This document shows, one piece after another, positions 23,578-31,222 of a stretch of 64,000 bases of DNA. Position numbers and translations under genes: made by a program. Each line of letters begins with the position of its first letter. Within the stretch, counting starts at the first letter, position 1. The stretch is from Eikenella corrodens. Lineage in GTDB: Bacteria > Pseudomonadota > Gammaproteobacteria > Burkholderiales > Neisseriaceae. The stretch lies in the NCBI RefSeq assembly GCF_003990355.1, contig NZ_CP034670.1:1426001-1490000 (forward strand), in the 5' to 3' direction. A model generated the notes under the pieces. That model saw only the letters and a program-made list of their open reading frames with translations, searched no databases and was not told the DNA's origin.

Positions 23578-24488
23578 ACAGCGGTTGGACAGCGCACATC
23601 GAAGCCTGGCTGCACAGCCTGCGACAGCAAAACCACTCCTCCCACACCCTGGCCGCCTACCGCCGCGACCTCGCCTGGTTGGCCGATTTTCAGCCGCAAA
23701 GCGAACTCGCCCGCCCCTTATTTACCGCCGCCCTGCGTCGGCTCGGCCAACAAAACCAACACCCGCGCAGCATCGCCCGCCGCCTCAGCGCCTGGCGGCA
23801 GTTTTGCCGCTGGCTGGTGCAAACAGGCTACCTGAAAGCCGACCCGACCCACGGCCTAAAAGCCCCGAAAGCCCCCGAACGCCTGCCTAAAGCCGTACCC
23901 GCCGAGCCGCTCAACCAACTGCTCGACCAAGCCCCGGAAAACCCGCTCGACAGCCGCGACCTCGCCATCTTCGAGCTGCTCTACGGTAGCGGCCTGCGCC
24001 TGGCCGAAGCCTGCGCCCTCGATTTGGCCGACCTCAACCTGCAAAGCGGCTGGGTGGCCGTTACCGGTAAAGGCCGCAAACAGCGCCACCTCCCCCTTAC
24101 CGCCCAAAGCATCCGTGCCCTCGAAGGCTACCTGAAAACCCGCACCGCCGCGCCCGACGAAACCGCCCTCTTTACCGGCCGCACCGGCCGCCGCCTCGGC
24201 ACGCGCCAAATCCAGAAACGCCTGCAGCAATTTGCCGCCCGCCATGGCAGCCGCCACCTCAGCCCCCATATGCTGCGCCACAGCTACGCCAGCCACTTGC
24301 TGCAAAACGCCCGCGACATCCGTGCCGTACAAGAGCTGCTCGGCCACAGCCAGCTGGCCACCACCCAGCACTACACCAAGCTGGATTTCGACCACCTCGC
24401 CCGCGTATACGACGATGCCCACCCCCGCGCCACACGTCGGCAAGACAAAACTGGAACAGTGCAAGGTCAGGATAACGAAGACAAATAG
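23574..24488 (+). CDS. xerC: Tyrosine recombinase XerC
   Basis: A 304-residue recombinase from MNSGWTAHIEAWLHSLRQQ. The SAM-like N-terminal domain is followed by the catalytic domain with arginine R142 (YGSGLRLAEACAL), lysine region GKGRKQRHLPL, HxLRH box (SPHMLRHSYASHLL), and the tyrosine in TTQHYTKLDFDHL. The VYDDAHPRA ending is typical of XerC rather than XerD. With XerD it resolves chromosome dimers at dif, an activity controlled by FtsK (58921-62010). Two uptake sequences are read in frame as TGYLKAD and EGYLKTR. It is translationally coupled to the thioesterase gene. Confidence 0.93.
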   Translation: MNSGWTAHIEAWLHSLRQQNHSSHTLAAYRRDLAWLADFQPQSELARPLFTAALRRLGQQNQHPRSIARRLSAWRQFCRWLVQTGYLKADPTHGLKAPKAPERLPKAVPAEPLNQLLDQAPENPLDSRDLAIFELLYGSGLRLAEACALDLADLNLQSGWVAVTGKGRKQRHLPLTAQSIRALEGYLKTRTAAPDETALFTGRTGRRLGTRQIQKRLQQFAARHGSRHLSPHMLRHSYASHLLQNARDIRAVQELLGHSQLATTQHYTKLDFDHLARVYDDAHPRATRRQDKTGTVQGQDNEDK

Positions 24489-24493
24489 AGAAA

Positions 24494-24597
24494 TATAGTG
24501 AATTAACAAAAACCAGTACAGCGTTGGCTCGCCTTGCCGTAACGTATGTACTGTCTGCAGCTCGCCGCCTTGTCCTGATTTTTGTTAATCCACCATA
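24494..24597 (-). repeat. Correia-like element 4 (104 bp), reverse orientation
   Basis: It starts five bases after the xerC stop. The left end is TATAGTGAATTAAC; the right end is GTTAATCCACCATA with one change from the usual CACTATA. The core is the reverse complement of element 1. Confidence 0.8.
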
Positions 24598-24630
24598 GTG
24601 TTACCAGTTGGCCAGCGTGTAATATAACGA

Positions 24631-24663
24631 AAGGCTACCTGAAAATTTTCAGGTAGCCTTTTC
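24631..24663. terminator. DUS-pair perfect palindrome terminator
   Basis: AAGGCTACCTGAAAA abuts its own inverted copy and is followed by TTTTCT. It separates convergent xerC and the small membrane ORF. Confidence 0.7.
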
Positions 24664-24703
24664 TAAAGTTTAGCCAATGGCGGAGTCGCATTTCACCACG
24701 TAA

Positions 24704-24871
24704 TCAACCCAGCGTTCTGTGCTGATCGATTTCCTGCTTTTTGCGCTCCAGAATACGCTCGATTTCCTCTTCGCGGCGCTGACGTTCGATTTCTTGTTCG
24801 ATACGGCGGTTGCGGAAAAAGAAAAAGGCCACGACACCGCCCAAAATCAGGGCTAGCAAAATTAAAAACAT
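24704..24871 (-). CDS. Small single-TM protein with charged helix
   Basis: A 55-residue ORF from MFLILLALILGGVVAFFFF, with a GAGGTGAATA Shine-Dalgarno. The N-terminal 20 residues form one membrane helix. The rest is a highly charged helix (RNRRIEQEIERQRREEEIER) that probably forms a coiled coil in the cytoplasm. No family is recognised. The well-placed ribosome binding site and TM-then-charged arrangement support it being real. It is downstream of another small ORF on the same strand. Confidence 0.55.
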   Translation of the reverse strand: MFLILLALILGGVVAFFFFRNRRIEQEIERQRREEEIERILERKKQEIDQHRTLG

Positions 24872-24959
24872 ATTCACCTCTCTTCTTAATGTTCTCAAAT
24901 ATCAGGCAAGCACTTTTGTACACGCAGGAATACTGCCTGACGCTTTTCGGCAGTTTGCC

Positions 24960-25238
24960 TTATTTGGCTTTTTTTGCCTTTTTGCTATCGTCGCCGCCTT
25001 GCAGGCGATCGGCAATAAAACCTTGGATCAGATCGCGCTTTTCCCAGAAAAAGCCCTGCATTTTACCCAAGGAATAAATCCTGTGCACCATGCCGGGCAG
25101 GCCGGCGTGCACGATGGCGGCAATTTCGTTGTTGCTGGATTCTTCGGCCATAGCCTGCTCCAGCGTAAGTTTTTTCTCAGTGAGGTATTCTTGCAGCTGC
25201 TTTCTCACATAGTTGTTGATTTCAAACTGTTTTATCAT
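24960..25238 (-). CDS. Hypothetical 92-residue protein
   Basis: MIKQFEINNYVRKQLQEYLTEKK is followed by a helical LTLEQAMAEESSNNEIAAIVHAGLPG and a basic tail (SKKAKKAK). It has no signal peptide and no TM helix. An ATAAGGAAATG Shine-Dalgarno fits the ATG at 25238. I do not recognise the family. The lysine-rich C-terminus could bind nucleic acid, but that is speculation. It is co-directional with the PHP gene upstream (about 57 bases away) and with the small membrane ORF downstream. Confidence 0.55.
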   Translation of the reverse strand: MIKQFEINNYVRKQLQEYLTEKKLTLEQAMAEESSNNEIAAIVHAGLPGMVHRIYSLGKMQGFFWEKRDLIQGFIADRLQGGDDSKKAKKAK

Positions 25239-25294
25239 GGTTCATTTCCTTATATCGTTTTCCCGTGCACAGGCATCGGTGCGTGAATGAAGTA

Positions 25295-26128
25295 CTACAA
25301 GCAAAATTCTTGCCAAACCGGCCGGCAGCGTTCGGGCAGTGGCGGGCAGGCGCCGAGGCGGCCGCTGCCGAAGTCGCCTATGCGGTGGAAATCGCTGCCG
25401 ACGCTGGCGAGGAAACCATATTGTTCGGCGAGGCGGGCGTAGTTGAGGCGGTCGTTCCAGTCGGTGGTGCTGCTGTGCACCTCAATAGCTTGGCCGCCCA
25501 GTGTTTTGAATTCGGTGAACAAATTTCGCTGTGCGGTGGCAGAGAGGCCGTAGCGGATGGGGTGGGCAACCACGGCGATGCCGCCCGCACCCAAAATGGC
25601 AGCTACGGCTTCTTCGAGCAACGCCCATTCGTGTTTTACGCAGGCAGGCTTGCCGTCGCCCAAATATTTTTTAAAAGCCTGCTGCTTGTTGCGCACATGC
25701 CCTTGTTCTATCAGCCATTGTGCCAGATGGGTGCGGCTGGCCATTTCGCGGTTGGGCACTAATGCGAGTGCGCCCTCGCAGGCACCGGCGAGGCCTTTCT
25801 TCTCAAGCTTTTCCGCCATGCGCAAAAAACGCTCCAACCGCCCGCGCCGCAGCCTGGCCAGCAGGTTTTGCAGCACGGCATCGGTGTCGTCGAAATTGAG
25901 GCCGACGATATGGATGGTGCGTTTGCGCCAGCTCACGGAAACTTCCACGCCGTTTATCAGCCGGATGCCCAAGGTTTCCGCCTCCTGCCGTGCTTCGTCC
26001 AGACCGCCGGTATGGTCGTGGTCGGTGAGTGCGAGCAGGGTACAACCATTGGCGTGCGCCAGTTTCACTACTTCCCGTGGCGGCAGAGCTCCGTCTGAAA
26101 TATTGGAATGGCAGTGTAAATCTATCAT
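25295..26128 (-). CDS. rnm: PHP-domain phosphoesterase, RNase AM/YciV type
   Basis: A 277-residue PHP protein. Metal-binding motifs are DLHCHSNISDG at the N-terminus, LALTDHDHTGGLDEA, GVEVSVSW, and HPIRYGL plus GSDFHRIGDFG towards the C-terminus. This order and length match the TrpH/YciV family, whose E. coli member is a 5'-3' exoribonuclease (RNase AM) that also acts on 3',5'-nucleotide bisphosphates. It would help mature rRNA 5' ends and degrade short RNAs. It lies downstream of serS across a DUS terminator. The symbol is by family only. Confidence 0.85.
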   Translation of the reverse strand: MIDLHCHSNISDGALPPREVVKLAHANGCTLLALTDHDHTGGLDEARQEAETLGIRLINGVEVSVSWRKRTIHIVGLNFDDTDAVLQNLLARLRRGRLERFLRMAEKLEKKGLAGACEGALALVPNREMASRTHLAQWLIEQGHVRNKQQAFKKYLGDGKPACVKHEWALLEEAVAAILGAGGIAVVAHPIRYGLSATAQRNLFTEFKTLGGQAIEVHSSTTDWNDRLNYARLAEQYGFLASVGSDFHRIGDFGSGRLGACPPLPERCRPVWQEFCL

Positions 26129-26153
26129 CTAATCAGCTAATTGGTATGAAATG

Positions 26154-26195
26154 AAGGCTACCTGAAAATCTGTTTCCGGTTTTCAGGTAGCCTTT
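26154..26195. terminator. DUS-pair terminator after serS
   Basis: Inverted AGGCTACCTGAA copies with an 18-base loop lie seven bases beyond the serS stop. Confidence 0.65.
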
Positions 26196-26202
26196 CTTGC
26201 TT

Positions 26203-27495
26203 TTATGGGACGAGCTTGTCCACGCCGCCCAGATAGGGGCGCAAAGCGGCGGGGATGCTGATGCTGCCGTCGGCGTTTTGGTGGTTTTCCAGTACCGCCA
26301 CCAAGGTACGGCCTACTGCCAAGCCGGAGCCGTTCAGGGTGTGCACCAGGCGGTTTTTACTATCTTCATCTTTGAAGCGGGCTTTCATGCGGCGGGCTTG
26401 GAAATCTTCGCAGTTGGAGCAACTGGAGATTTCGCGATAGGTGTTTTGCGCGGGCACCCACACTTCCAAATCGTAGGTTTTGGCAGCGCCGAAGCCCATA
26501 TCGCCGGTACACAAGGTGATGACGCGGTAAGGCAGTTCAAGCAGTTGCAGGATGCGCTCGGCGTGGCCGACCATTTCTTCCAGTGCGGCGTAGGAGTGGT
26601 CGGGATGGGCGATTTGCACCATTTCCACTTTGTCGAACTGGTGCTGGCGAATCAGGCCGCGCGTGTCTTTGCCGTGCGAACCGGCTTCGCTGCGGAAACA
26701 GGGCGAATGGGCGGTGAGCTTGATGGGCAGGGTATCGGCCGGCAGGATACGTTCGCGCACGGTGTTGGTGAGGGTAACTTCGGCAGTGGGAATCAGGTAT
26801 TGCGTGGTTTTGCTCTCGTCGCCGCCACGGATGACGTGGAACAGATCTTCACCGAATTTGGGCAGCTGGCCGGTGCCGATGAGGGTGCTGTCACTGACGA
26901 TATAAGGGGTGTAGCACTCGGTGTAGCCGTGCTGTTGGGTGTGGGTGTCGAGCATAAATTGCGCCAAGGCACGGTGCAGGCGGGCAACCTGGCCTTTCAT
27001 CAAGCTGAAGCGTGCGCCGGACAAGGCGGCGGCGGTTTCAAAATCGAGGCCAAGCTTTTCGCCCAAGTCTACATGGTCTTTGATTTCAAAATCGAATTGG
27101 CGCGGTGTACCCACGCGGCGCACTTCCACGTTTTCAGTTTCATCTTTGCCCACCGGCACGCTCTCGTGCGGCAGATTCGGAATACCGAGCAGCAGGGCAT
27201 CGATTTGCGCCTGTACGGCCTGATAATCGGCATCGGCCTGTTCCAAATCCGTTTTGATTTGCGCCACTTCAGCCATAGCTGCTTCGGCTTCGGCATGTTT
27301 GCCCTGCCCTTTGAGCACGCCGATTTGTTTGGACACGCTGTTACGCCGTGACTGCAGCTCTTCGGTACGCATTTGCAGTGCCTTACGCTGTGCTTCCAGT
27401 ACGTCGAAGGCGGCAGGGTCAAAAACAAAACCGCGCTGCGCCAGCTTGGCGGCTACGGCAGCGGCATCGGTGCGGAGGAGTTGGATATCTAGCAT
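26203..27495 (-). CDS. serS: Seryl-tRNA synthetase
   Basis: A 430-residue class II synthetase that charges tRNA-Ser and tRNA-Sec. Residues 1-110 form the long antiparallel coiled-coil arm (LDVLEAQRKALQMRTEELQSRRNSVSKQIG) that contacts the tRNA variable arm. The catalytic core shows the motif 2 region CFRSEAGSHGKDTRGLIRQHQFDKVE and motif 3 GSGLAVGRTLVAVLENHQ. The C-terminus is the usual GVDKLVP-like ending. The start MLDIQLLRTD is the family standard. Confidence 0.97.
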   Translation of the reverse strand: MLDIQLLRTDAAAVAAKLAQRGFVFDPAAFDVLEAQRKALQMRTEELQSRRNSVSKQIGVLKGQGKHAEAEAAMAEVAQIKTDLEQADADYQAVQAQIDALLLGIPNLPHESVPVGKDETENVEVRRVGTPRQFDFEIKDHVDLGEKLGLDFETAAALSGARFSLMKGQVARLHRALAQFMLDTHTQQHGYTECYTPYIVSDSTLIGTGQLPKFGEDLFHVIRGGDESKTTQYLIPTAEVTLTNTVRERILPADTLPIKLTAHSPCFRSEAGSHGKDTRGLIRQHQFDKVEMVQIAHPDHSYAALEEMVGHAERILQLLELPYRVITLCTGDMGFGAAKTYDLEVWVPAQNTYREISSCSNCEDFQARRMKARFKDEDSKNRLVHTLNGSGLAVGRTLVAVLENHQNADGSISIPAALRPYLGGVDKLVP

Positions 27496-27547
27496 GACTT
27501 ATGTCCTATAAAGAGAATTTGGCTATATTGTAAACGTGGTGTATAGG

Positions 27548-27589
27548 AAAGGCTACCTGGAAAATGCCTTGGCTTTTTCAGGTAGCCTT
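27548..27589. terminator. DUS-pair terminator after ccoP
   Basis: AGGCTACCTGGA (one mismatch) and TTCAGGTAGCCT, with an inner CTTGGCTTTT region, form a hairpin between ccoP and serS. Confidence 0.55.
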
Positions 27590-27606
27590 CAAATGAACGC
27601 TCTCTA

Positions 27607-28623
27607 TTACTTAGCCGCAGGCTGCGAGGCGGCAGAAGCTGCACTGGTTGAGGAAGCAGCAGCTGGTGCGGGAGCGGATGCTGCGGCCGCTGCGGGTTTG
27701 GCGGCACCGTTCGGATGGGATTTGCCCCACACGTAGGCGGTTAGGATATGGATTTTGTTATCATCCAAGAAGCCTTCCCAGGCCGGCATTTGGCTTTGGC
27801 GACCGTTGGTAATGGTTTCCACGATGGCTCTTTCGCTACCACCCCACAACCACACTTTATCAGTCAGATTCGGGCCTGCACCCTGTACGCCTTGGCCTTT
27901 ATCGCCGTGGCAAACGAAGCAGTTGGCGGGCGGGCCGTGGAAGATGGCATCGCCGCGTTTGGCACGTTCTTCATCGTGCGGCATTCCGGAGAGAGAGAGT
28001 ACGTAGTTGGCGGCATTTTTCACGCCTTCCTCACCCAAGGCCGGCCCCCACGGCGCCATAATGCCAACATGGCCTTCGGCGATGGTCTGCTTGATTTGCT
28101 CGGGCGAACCGCCCCACAGCCAATCGTCGTCGGTGAGGTTGGGAAAACCGGCTTGACCTTTGGCATCCGAGCCGTGGCATTGGATGCAGTAGGTGTCGAA
28201 CAGGTTTTTGCCGAAACGCTGAGCCTGCGGGTCTGCCGCGACTTGTTCCACCGGCATATTGGCAAATTTGCCGTATACGGGCGCAAACTGGGCGTTGGCA
28301 TCCTGCATTTCTTTTTCATATTGGTTGGTGCTGGTCCAGCCTACTGCGCCTTTGTAGTCGCCCAAGCCGGGATAGATATACAGATAGCCGATACAGAACA
28401 GCCAAATCAGGATATAGAGGTAAAACCACCAGCGCGGCAGGGGATTGTTATATTCCTCGATGCCGTCCCAGTTGTGGCCCGTGGTTTTCACATCTTCGCC
28501 CTTGGGCGGCATTTTCACTTTGTTTTGCGATAAAACCAGCCACAGCAGCCCGATAAAGCTGAGTACGACGATGCCGACGATATAGTAGTTCCAAAAATTG
28601 CTGGTAAAGTGGGATGTATTCAT
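27607..28623 (-). CDS. ccoP: cbb3-type cytochrome oxidase diheme subunit CcoP
   Basis: A 338-residue subunit III. One or two N-terminal TM helices (YIVGIVVLSFIGLLWLVL and WWFYLYILIWLFCIGYLYIYPGLG) anchor it, and two c-type heme sites (CIQCHG and CFVCHG) lie in the periplasmic part. It accepts electrons from soluble or membrane cytochromes and passes them to CcoO. The C-terminal 30 residues are Ala/Pro-rich and probably disordered. The start overlaps the ccoQ stop (ATGA). Confidence 0.96.
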   Translation of the reverse strand: MNTSHFTSNFWNYYIVGIVVLSFIGLLWLVLSQNKVKMPPKGEDVKTTGHNWDGIEEYNNPLPRWWFYLYILIWLFCIGYLYIYPGLGDYKGAVGWTSTNQYEKEMQDANAQFAPVYGKFANMPVEQVAADPQAQRFGKNLFDTYCIQCHGSDAKGQAGFPNLTDDDWLWGGSPEQIKQTIAEGHVGIMAPWGPALGEEGVKNAANYVLSLSGMPHDEERAKRGDAIFHGPPANCFVCHGDKGQGVQGAGPNLTDKVWLWGGSERAIVETITNGRQSQMPAWEGFLDDNKIHILTAYVWGKSHPNGAAKPAAAAASAPAPAAASSTSAASAASQPAAK

Positions 28624-28832
28624 TCTTGTGCTCCGTTGTCTAACTGACGGGAGGTTTCAATTCGGCTGCCGGCCTCTTCCGATGGCACATTGTCATCATC
28701 GTTCACAATCCGCCACCCTTCGTCTTGATAGTGTTCTTTGCCTTTGCGGCTAAATACAACCCATACGATGCCAAAAAACACGATGCCAACAAGGAAGGGC
28801 GAAATCTGAGACCAAATGATGGGCGCGCTCAT
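28620..28832 (-). CDS. ccoQ: cbb3-type oxidase small subunit CcoQ
   Basis: A 70-residue protein with one TM helix (ISPFLVGIVFFGIVWVVF) followed by a hydrophilic acidic tail (DDDNVPSEEAGSR). Its position between ccoO and ccoP and its size match CcoQ (FixQ), which stabilises the complex. The four-base overlap with ccoP suggests translational coupling. Confidence 0.85.
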   Translation of the reverse strand: MSAPIIWSQISPFLVGIVFFGIVWVVFSRKGKEHYQDEGWRIVNDDDNVPSEEAGSRIETSRQLDNGAQE

Positions 28833-28846
28833 AAGACAGCCTGATA

Positions 28847-29473
28847 TTATTGTTGTTTTTGGATATTGTTGTTTTTCAGTGCCAAACCCAAGCCTTGCAG
28901 ATAGGCGATAACTGCATCCATTTCGGATTTGCCTTCCACTTGTGCCGGGGCAGCGGCGATTTCTTCATCGCTGTAGGGTACACCTACTTTGCGCAGGGCA
29001 CGCATATGGCTGGCTACGGTTTCGCCGTCCACACGGTTGCGCGCCAACCACGGGAAGGCGGGCATGTTGGAATCTAGCTGAACAGAGCGCGGATCCATCA
29101 GATGGCGGCGGTGCCATTCGTCGGAATAGCGGCCGCCCACGCGCGCCAAATCAGGGCCGGTGCGTTTGGAACCCCATTGAAACGGGTGGTCGTACACCGA
29201 CTCTCCGGCCACGGAATAATGGCCGTAACGCTCGGTTTCAGCACGGAAGGGGCGGATCATTTGGGAATGGCAGTTGTAGCAGCCTTCGCGGATATAAACG
29301 TCGCGGCCTGCTACTTGAAGCGCAGTGTAGGGCTTCACGCCTGGGATAGGCTGGGTTACGGCCGGGCTGAAAAACAGCGGCACCACCTCGACAATCAGCC
29401 CGACGCTAATCAGCAGAAAGGTAAAAATAATCAGGTAGCCTACTTTTTCTTCGGCAAGTTTTTGCAGTTGCAT
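28847..29473 (-). CDS. ccoO: cbb3-type oxidase monoheme subunit CcoO
   Basis: A 208-residue subunit II with one N-terminal TM anchor (YLIIFTFLLISVGLIVEVVPLF) and one heme c site (CYNCHSQMIRPF). The GPDLARVGGRYSDEWHRRHLMDPRSV region and DSNMPAFPWL methionine-ligand segment are standard. An in-frame uptake sequence near its start encodes VGYLIIF. Position and order (N-O-Q-P) are the usual ones. Confidence 0.97.
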   Translation of the reverse strand: MQLQKLAEEKVGYLIIFTFLLISVGLIVEVVPLFFSPAVTQPIPGVKPYTALQVAGRDVYIREGCYNCHSQMIRPFRAETERYGHYSVAGESVYDHPFQWGSKRTGPDLARVGGRYSDEWHRRHLMDPRSVQLDSNMPAFPWLARNRVDGETVASHMRALRKVGVPYSDEEIAAAPAQVEGKSEMDAVIAYLQGLGLALKNNNIQKQQ

Positions 29474-29509
29474 TTTGGTAGCCTGTTCTTTTTCTGTGGT
29501 TTCGTTGCT

Positions 29510-30958
29510 TTAATGCTGTTGATGCTGTGTGAGCGCGGGAATGACGGCATCTACCGGTTTGCCCGCCACTGCGGTACGGTAAACGTTATAAGCCATCAGT
29601 ATCATGCCAGACAGATACAGCAAGCCGCCGGATAAGCGAATCAGATAAAAGCGCATGCTTTCGCGAACCGTGGTAACGAAATCAGGATTGGTGAGCGTAC
29701 CGTCTTCATTCAGCGCACCCCACATCAAACCCTGCATCACGCCGGCAATCCACATGGAGGCGATATACAGCACAATACCTACGGTGCCAATCCAGAAATG
29801 CGCTTCCACCAGTTTGGTGCTGTACATTTCCTTCTGGCCGAACAGGCGCGGAATCAGGTAGTAAATCGAGCCCATGGTAACGAAGCCTACCCAGCCCAAA
29901 GCGCCGGCATGCACATGGCCGACCGTCCAATCGGTATAGTGGCTCAAGGCATTTACGGTTTTAATCGACATCATCGGGCCTTCGAAGGTAGACATACCGT
30001 AAAAGGAGAGGGAAACCACGAGGAATTTCAAAATCGGATCGGTGCGCAGTTTGTCCCAAGCGCCGGAAAGAGTCATGATGCCGTTGATCATGCCGCCCCA
30101 AGAGGGCACGAACAAAATCAGCGAGAGCACCATACCTAAAGACTGAGTCCAATCCGGCAAGGCGGTATAGTGCAGGTGGTGAGGGCCTGCCCACATATAG
30201 GTGAAAATCAGTGCCCAAAAGTGCACCACGGAGAGGCGGTAGGAGTACACCGGGCGGCCTGCCTGTTTGGGCACGAAGTAGTACATCATGCCGAGGAAGC
30301 CTGCAGTAAGGAAGAAACCCACGGCGTTATGCCCGTACCACCACTGGACCATAGCATCGATTGCGCCGCCGTAGATAGGATAGGAAGTCATATCGAACAA
30401 ACCAGCGGGAATAGCCAGATTGTTGACAACATGCAACAGCGCCACAGCCAGAATAAAGCCGCCGTAGAACCAGTTGGCCACATAAATATGCTGCACTTTG
30501 CGTTTGGCGATGGTGCCGAAAAACACAATGGCGTAAGCCACCCAAACCAGAGTAATCAGAATATCGATCGGCCAGGCCAATTCGGCGTATTCTTTGCCTT
30601 GCGTATAGCCCATTAACAGAGTAACCGCCGCCAGCACAATCACCAGCTGCCAGCCCCAAAAGGTAAAGGCCGGCAGCCAGCCGCCATAAAGGCGGGCATT
30701 ACAAGTGCGCTGCACCACATAATAAGATGTGGCGATCAGACCGCAACCGCCGAATGCGAAAATAATGGCATTGGTGTGTAGCGGGCGGATACGGCCGAAG
30801 TGAAACCACGGCCCCACTTCAGACAAATTCAGCTGCGGGAAATAGAGCTGCGCCGCGGCAATTACGCCGACCAGCATTCCAACCACACCCCAAACCACCG
30901 TCATCACGGCAAACTGCCGCACTACCTTGTAGTTATAGGTTTGTGTTTGTGTTTCCAT
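29510..30958 (-). CDS. ccoN: cbb3-type cytochrome oxidase catalytic subunit CcoN
   Basis: A 482-residue heme-copper oxidase subunit I with about 12 TM helices. Histidines for the low-spin heme, CuB and high-spin heme are in the expected places, for example WWYGHNAVGF and AGPHHLHYTALPDW, and TDWTVGHVHAGALGW. It reduces O2 to water with high affinity and pumps protons, as suits a capnophilic/microaerobic organism. It is first in the ccoNOQP operon. The upstream region (30959-31222) has no clear FNR box. Maturation genes ccoGHIS are not in the window. Confidence 0.97.
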   Translation of the reverse strand: METQTQTYNYKVVRQFAVMTVVWGVVGMLVGVIAAAQLYFPQLNLSEVGPWFHFGRIRPLHTNAIIFAFGGCGLIATSYYVVQRTCNARLYGGWLPAFTFWGWQLVIVLAAVTLLMGYTQGKEYAELAWPIDILITLVWVAYAIVFFGTIAKRKVQHIYVANWFYGGFILAVALLHVVNNLAIPAGLFDMTSYPIYGGAIDAMVQWWYGHNAVGFFLTAGFLGMMYYFVPKQAGRPVYSYRLSVVHFWALIFTYMWAGPHHLHYTALPDWTQSLGMVLSLILFVPSWGGMINGIMTLSGAWDKLRTDPILKFLVVSLSFYGMSTFEGPMMSIKTVNALSHYTDWTVGHVHAGALGWVGFVTMGSIYYLIPRLFGQKEMYSTKLVEAHFWIGTVGIVLYIASMWIAGVMQGLMWGALNEDGTLTNPDFVTTVRESMRFYLIRLSGGLLYLSGMILMAYNVYRTAVAGKPVDAVIPALTQHQQH

Positions 30959-31222
30959 GAAAAACCTCCATTAAAGATGGCTGTATTCTTATTTCAATAC
31001 CGGTTCAGCCAAACCCATGCAGCTGACACATCCGATTTTCTTATATTTATCTAGAAAGAAACCACCGCGAGCCACAACAGCAATAGACTGCGCGCAGTTT
31101 AAGCGGTATATTTTAAAGCAAAATACACACAATAACCACAAAAACAAACATATCTTTTCATCTTCCGCAAAACAGGCTACCTGAAAAAGTCATATCCCTT
31201 TCAATCGAAACGAAATAAACAA

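Noticed and set aside
23574..24488. Tyrosine recombinase as an integrase of a prophage or island
   Set aside because: Length, active-site context and the VYDDAHPRA ending fit XerC. It overlaps a conserved thioesterase gene, and no tRNA or phage genes adjoin.
26197..27351. A 384-residue open frame opposite serS
   Set aside because: It is an antisense shadow of a well-supported gene, a common result of GC-rich third positions. Its product is low-complexity and matches no family. Similar shadows opposite clpA (38043-39227) and ftsK (60739-61878) were rejected on the same grounds.
30959..31222. FNR box upstream of ccoN
   Set aside because: I looked for TTGAT-N4-ATCAA on both strands and saw no acceptable match, although FNR control of cbb3 oxidase would be expected.
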